The notes below the pieces were generated by a model. It searched no databases and had not been told where the DNA came from. It saw nothing but the letters and a program-made list of their open reading frames with translations. The position numbers and the translations under genes were made by a program. From positions 1 through 24,312 of the IMG/VR virus record IMGVR_UViG_3300042934_000430: a stretch of DNA of 24,312 nt, one strand, 5' to 3'. Source of the DNA: a virus. Below, in pieces: positions 21,461 through 24,312 of this stretch (position 1 is the stretch's first letter; the number at the start of each line of letters is the position of its first letter).

Positions 21461-21963
21461 TGAGCCTAAAAAATCTACTGGCGCGCGGTGTCGTCAGCCT
21501 GGTCAATGCCGCCGGAAAAATGCAGGGCATGCAGGTCAAATTGCTGGCCGGCGAAGTCAAGGACGGCATGGAACACTTCGAACCTTACGGGTTCACGTCC
21601 AACCCCCAGGCCGGCGCCGAGGTGCTGGCCGCGTTCTTCGGCGGCGACCGTTCACACGGGGTAATCATTTGCGCCGGAGATCGGCGCTTTCGTTTGCAGA
21701 ACACGGCGCCGGGTGAAGTGGCTTTGTACACCGACGAAGGCGACAAGCTGCATTTCAAGCGCGGCCGAGTGATCGAAATCGAGACGTTGACGCTCAAGGT
21801 CAAGGCGCAAACGGCGGTGAACTTCGACACGCCGCTGATCACTACCACCGGCAAGATCGTTTCCCAGGGCGACCAGGTGGCCGGTGGCATCAGCCAGATG
21901 CAACACGTTCACAACGGTGTGCAGGCGGGCAATGGCTCGACCAATAAGCCCGTGGGAGCGTGA
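21460..21963 (+). CDS. Baseplate spike, Mu gp45 family
   Basis: A 167-residue trimeric puncturing spike. The N-terminal OB-like domain (about 20-100) includes a FGGDRSHGVIICAGDRR segment. The C-terminal beta-helix ends in QMQHVHNG, where His149 and His151 (HxH) would bind a metal ion at the needle tip, as in Mu gp45 and P2 gpV. It pierces the outer membrane when the sheath contracts. Confidence 0.92.
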   Translation: MSLKNLLARGVVSLVNAAGKMQGMQVKLLAGEVKDGMEHFEPYGFTSNPQAGAEVLAAFFGGDRSHGVIICAGDRRFRLQNTAPGEVALYTDEGDKLHFKRGRVIEIETLTLKVKAQTAVNFDTPLITTTGKIVSQGDQVAGGISQMQHVHNGVQAGNGSTNKPVGA

Positions 21964-21966
21964 CCG

Positions 21967-22368
21967 GTGAATCTGATCAATGAAGACCTGACCGAAAGCG
22001 CCTGGCGCCGCGCGGCGGTGATCAGCCTGCTGACCTGGCGCCGGGCCGGCGCAGACGACGCGGTGGACGATGCGGAGTTACAGGGGTGGTGGGGCGACAG
22101 TTTCCCCAGCCTGGTCAATGACCGAATCGGTTCGCGGCTGTGGCTGCTGCGCCGCCGCTCGCTGACCGCGCAGACCGAGCGCGATGCGGTGGCGTATGCC
22201 CGTGAGTCGCTGCAATGGATGCTCGACGACGGCCGCGTGATCGACGTCGCCATCACGGCCGCGCGCGGCAACGATCGTCTGACACTGCATGTCGTGCTGA
22301 CTTTCCGCGACGGCGCAACCCTTGAACTTTTTCTAGACGACCTTTGGCAGGTGATCCATGCCGTTTAA
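21967..22368 (+). CDS. Baseplate wedge protein, Mu gp46 family
   Basis: A 133-residue protein of the gp46 (T4 gp25-like) family. GWWGDSFPSLVNDRIGSRLWLLRR is its signature, followed by an AYARESLQWMLDDGRV helix and a beta C-terminus. Such proteins join the sheath to the baseplate wedge. The GTG start at 21967 has GGGAG upstream. It overlaps the gp47-like gene by eleven bases. Confidence 0.9.
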   Translation: MNLINEDLTESAWRRAAVISLLTWRRAGADDAVDDAELQGWWGDSFPSLVNDRIGSRLWLLRRRSLTAQTERDAVAYARESLQWMLDDGRVIDVAITAARGNDRLTLHVVLTFRDGATLELFLDDLWQVIHAV

Positions 22369-23398
22369 TACCCCAACGCTGCCGGCGTTGATCCTGCGTG
22401 CCCAAGGCGATTTGGCGGGGTCTAGCGCCCTGCTGCGCTCTGATGCTGAGGTGTTGGCCCGTGTGCTGGCGGCGGCCTCCTACGGCCGGTACGGCCACCA
22501 GGCGTATATCGCTGATCAAATCCTTCCTGATACGGCAGACGAAGACACGCTGCGCCGCATGGCTCGGGCCAGGCTCAAGCGCGACCAGTTGCCGGCCGTG
22601 GCCGCCAAGGGGCCGGCCAGTTTTGCCGGCGCGTCCGGTGCTGTGCTCGATGCCGGCACGCTGTTGCAGCGCGGCGATGGTCAGCGCTTCCGCGTGTCGT
22701 TACCCGTAACACTGACCGGGCCAACCGGTGCGGCCACGCTGGAGGCGGTCGACGCGGGCCAGCTTGGCAACACGCCGGCCGGCACCACGTTGCGCACCGT
22801 GTCGCCCGTGCTGGGCGTGTCGGACACCTTCACCGTGTTAGCGCCCGGGCTGACCGCCGGCACCGAAGCGGAAAGTCTCGAGACGCTGCGCGCCCGGGTG
22901 ATTCGTTCGTACAAGGTTGTCGCCCATGGCGGTAGCAAGTCCGACTATGAAACTTGGGCGCTTGAAGTGCCGGGCGTGACCCGCGCCTGGGTGGCGCGGC
23001 ATTGGATGGGGCCGGGCACGGTCGCGGTGTTCATTGTGCGCGATGGCGATATCGACCCGATCCCGACGCCCGAAGCGCTGGCCCAAGCCTTCGCTTATAT
23101 CAATAACGAGCGCCCGGTCACGGCCGAGCTGGCCGTATTGGCTCCCTTAGAAAAACCGGTTCCTTACAGAATCAAGCTGACCCCGGACACGGGCGCGGTG
23201 CGCGCGGCAGTGGAAGCCGCACTGGTGGATCTGCACAACCGCGAAGCCGACCTGGGCGTCGCACTGCTGTCGACGCACATTCGCGAGGCGATCAGCGGCG
23301 CGGCGGGCGAAAAGGATCACAAGCTTTTTTCGCCGCTCGACGACGTGCCGGCGGCGGGCAATGAGCTGCTGACCTTTGGAGGCATCGTATGGCAGTAA
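22358..23398 (+). CDS. Baseplate wedge protein, Mu gp47 / P2 gpJ family
   Basis: A 346-residue baseplate J-like protein. Typical features are GTLLQRGDGQRFRVS, VEAVDAGQLGNTPAGTTLRTVSPV (with one differing residue), the ETLRARVIRSYKVVAHGGSKSDYETWALEVPGVTRAWV core and a C-terminal GEKDHKLFSPLDDVPAAGNELLTFGGI. It builds the baseplate wedge that triggers contraction. It overlaps gp48 by ten bases. An exact dispersed dyad lies at 22699. Confidence 0.92.
   Translation: MPFNTPTLPALILRAQGDLAGSSALLRSDAEVLARVLAAASYGRYGHQAYIADQILPDTADEDTLRRMARARLKRDQLPAVAAKGPASFAGASGAVLDAGTLLQRGDGQRFRVSLPVTLTGPTGAATLEAVDAGQLGNTPAGTTLRTVSPVLGVSDTFTVLAPGLTAGTEAESLETLRARVIRSYKVVAHGGSKSDYETWALEVPGVTRAWVARHWMGPGTVAVFIVRDGDIDPIPTPEALAQAFAYINNERPVTAELAVLAPLEKPVPYRIKLTPDTGAVRAAVEAALVDLHNREADLGVALLSTHIREAISGAAGEKDHKLFSPLDDVPAAGNELLTFGGIVWQ
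22699..22710. repeat. Dispersed GTTAC-SS-GTAAC dyad, copy 5
   Basis: GTTACCCGTAAC inside the gp47-like gene, read as TCG TTA CCC GTA ACA. Unlike the other exact copies it is followed by AC rather than GC, and it is not close to a gene end. Confidence 0.65.
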
Positions 23399-23994
23399 GA
23401 GAGGCAAGCGACTACTACGGCCAGCTTGTTGCGCTGCTGCCGCCGGGGCCTGCGTGGGATGTTGAGCGGGTGCCGGCGATTCGTGACCTGCTGACCAATG
23501 CGGCCGAAGAGCTGGCGCGAGAGGATCAGCGCCTTAACGATCTGTTCAACGAAATGTTCCCCGATACCGTGCGCGAGCTGGTGCCCGATTGGGAGCGGGT
23601 AATGGATCTGCCAGACCCGTGTATGGGCGAGAACCCGGCTTTTGAAGATCGCCAGCTAGCAGTGCGCCGCCGCTTGCTTGAGGTAGGCGGGCAAAGCCGG
23701 GCGTTCTTCATTGAATTGGCAATTACGCAAGGCTACCCACACGCGACGATCACTGAGCATCGGGCGCCGCGCTTTGGGCGTGCCCGATTTGGTCGTGATC
23801 ATTTCGGAACATGGTCGGCGCAATTCATGTGGACGCTCAACACCGGCCCGCGTCGTCGTCTTGGCCGCCGTTTTGGTGCCAGTTTTTGGGGGGAGCACTT
23901 CGGGGCCAATCCTAGCGGCGCTTTGGAGTGCGTTATCCGTCGCAGTGCGCCTGCGCATGCACTTGAATTTATTAACTATGGGGTTTCTGAGTAA
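23389..23994 (+). CDS. Baseplate/tail fibre-attachment protein, Mu gp48 family (DUF2313)
   Basis: A 201-residue protein. The DYYGQLVALLPPGPAWD opening, the FPDTVRELVPDWERVMDLP segment and the C-terminal LECVIRRSAPAHALEFINY segment are typical of gp48-type proteins that link the wedge to tail fibres. Between them is a Phe-Gly-rich insert with exact five-residue spacing (FG at 129, 134, 139, then 162 and 171). GGAGG precedes the ATG. The stop overlaps the tail fibre start (TAATG). Confidence 0.88.
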   Translation: MAVREASDYYGQLVALLPPGPAWDVERVPAIRDLLTNAAEELAREDQRLNDLFNEMFPDTVRELVPDWERVMDLPDPCMGENPAFEDRQLAVRRRLLEVGGQSRAFFIELAITQGYPHATITEHRAPRFGRARFGRDHFGTWSAQFMWTLNTGPRRRLGRRFGASFWGEHFGANPSGALECVIRRSAPAHALEFINYGVSE

Positions 23995-24312
23995 TGGACT
24001 ATCCGAAAAGCGTGCCAAACGTGGGTTTGGTGGATGGCAAGTTTGTTGATGAAAATACGACTACTGGTGTCGTTGGCTCGTTGATTCCCGCGACATGGGG
24101 TAATTCAGTGACGGATGAAATTCTGTCAGTGATTCGCAGTGCTGGGATTGAGCCAGTCGAGAGTCAACGCGATCAGCTCGCCCTGGCAATCAAAAAAATC
24201 GTGACGACCGATATTTCTAACGCGCCTGGCCGCCTGCTGGGTGTTCGTCGAATTAGAACGACACAAATCTATAACGCGACCCCCGGCACGAAAAAAATTC
24301 GGTATAGAGGGG
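23994..24312 (+). CDS. Tail fibre N-terminus (runs off the window)
   Basis: 106 codons are visible without a stop. The protein starts MDYPKSVPNVGLVDGKF, then SLIPATWGNSVTDEILSVIRSAGIEP and DQLALAIKKIV, the standard N-terminal baseplate-attachment module of Mu/P2-type tail fibres in Pseudomonas phages. The distal receptor-binding part lies beyond base 24312. The last 70 bases are visibly more AT-rich than the preceding tail genes, a common sign of exchange in fibre genes. Confidence 0.85.
   Translation, partial: MDYPKSVPNVGLVDGKFVDENTTTGVVGSLIPATWGNSVTDEILSVIRSAGIEPVESQRDQLALAIKKIVTTDISNAPGRLLGVRRIRTTQIYNATPGTKKIRYRG

Noticed and set aside
1-24312. CRISPR array, tRNA genes, insertion sequences
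   Set aside because: No regularly spaced repeats, no cloverleaf with anticodon arms, and no transposase or terminal inverted repeats were seen on reading the window.

Overview
The window is a contiguous piece of a temperate, contractile-tailed phage or prophage. The GC-rich codon use, the lysis/terminase arrangement and the protein types suggest a Pseudomonas-like host; this is inference, since no host gene is visible. Essentially all genes run on the + strand. The exception is a leftward gene at the left edge, of which only nine codons are visible and which is probably the lysogeny repressor.

Layout: (1) 1-198, a divergent control region with two TACAC/GTGTA-type operator candidates and a rightward promoter. 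(2) 199-2376, a short regulatory/early operon: a Cro/CII-like DNA-binding protein, an unknown protein, a degenerate P-loop protein, a Q-like antiterminator candidate and two small unknowns. (3) 2377-3837, a highly structured leader and a tyrosine integrase. (4) 3868-5134, three unknown accessory genes, two with cysteine clusters. (5) 5135-5334, a strong promoter followed about 60 nt later by an intrinsic terminator, the layout of a Q-dependent late leader. (6) 5335-6623, the lysis cassette: holin-like protein, SAR endolysin, Rz, and an overlapping Rz1. (7) 6559-13864, an HNH endonuclease, a cos-like intergenic region, and an HK97-type packaging and head module (TerS, TerL, portal, protease, capsid, connectors, gp10-like). 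(8) 13921-24312, a Mu-type contractile tail: tail terminator, DUF2635, sheath, tube, frameshifted assembly chaperone, tape measure, gpN, gpP, gp45, gp46, gp47, gp48 and the start of a tail fibre. An HK97-like head with a Mu-like tail is the known SfV/phiP27 type of mosaic.

How it works together: the repressor/Cro switch decides lysis or lysogeny, and the Q-like protein is expected to let transcription read through the terminator at 5290-5320 into lysis and structural genes. HNH and terminase cut and package DNA, and the head and tail modules assemble separately and join through the connector proteins. Two further terminator-like hairpins inside the structural operon (13881-13902, 16240-16263) could adjust expression between modules.

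The most unusual signal is a dispersed short dyad, GTTAC-SS-GTAAC. It occurs five times exactly and four more times with one mismatch, almost entirely inside coding sequence and in different reading frames. Three copies cluster just before the late promoter, and two copies share a 19-bp identity in opposite orientation. It behaves like a DNA-level binding site that I cannot match to a known protein. The integrase leader, with interlocking stems around its ribosome-binding site, is the second most interesting element.
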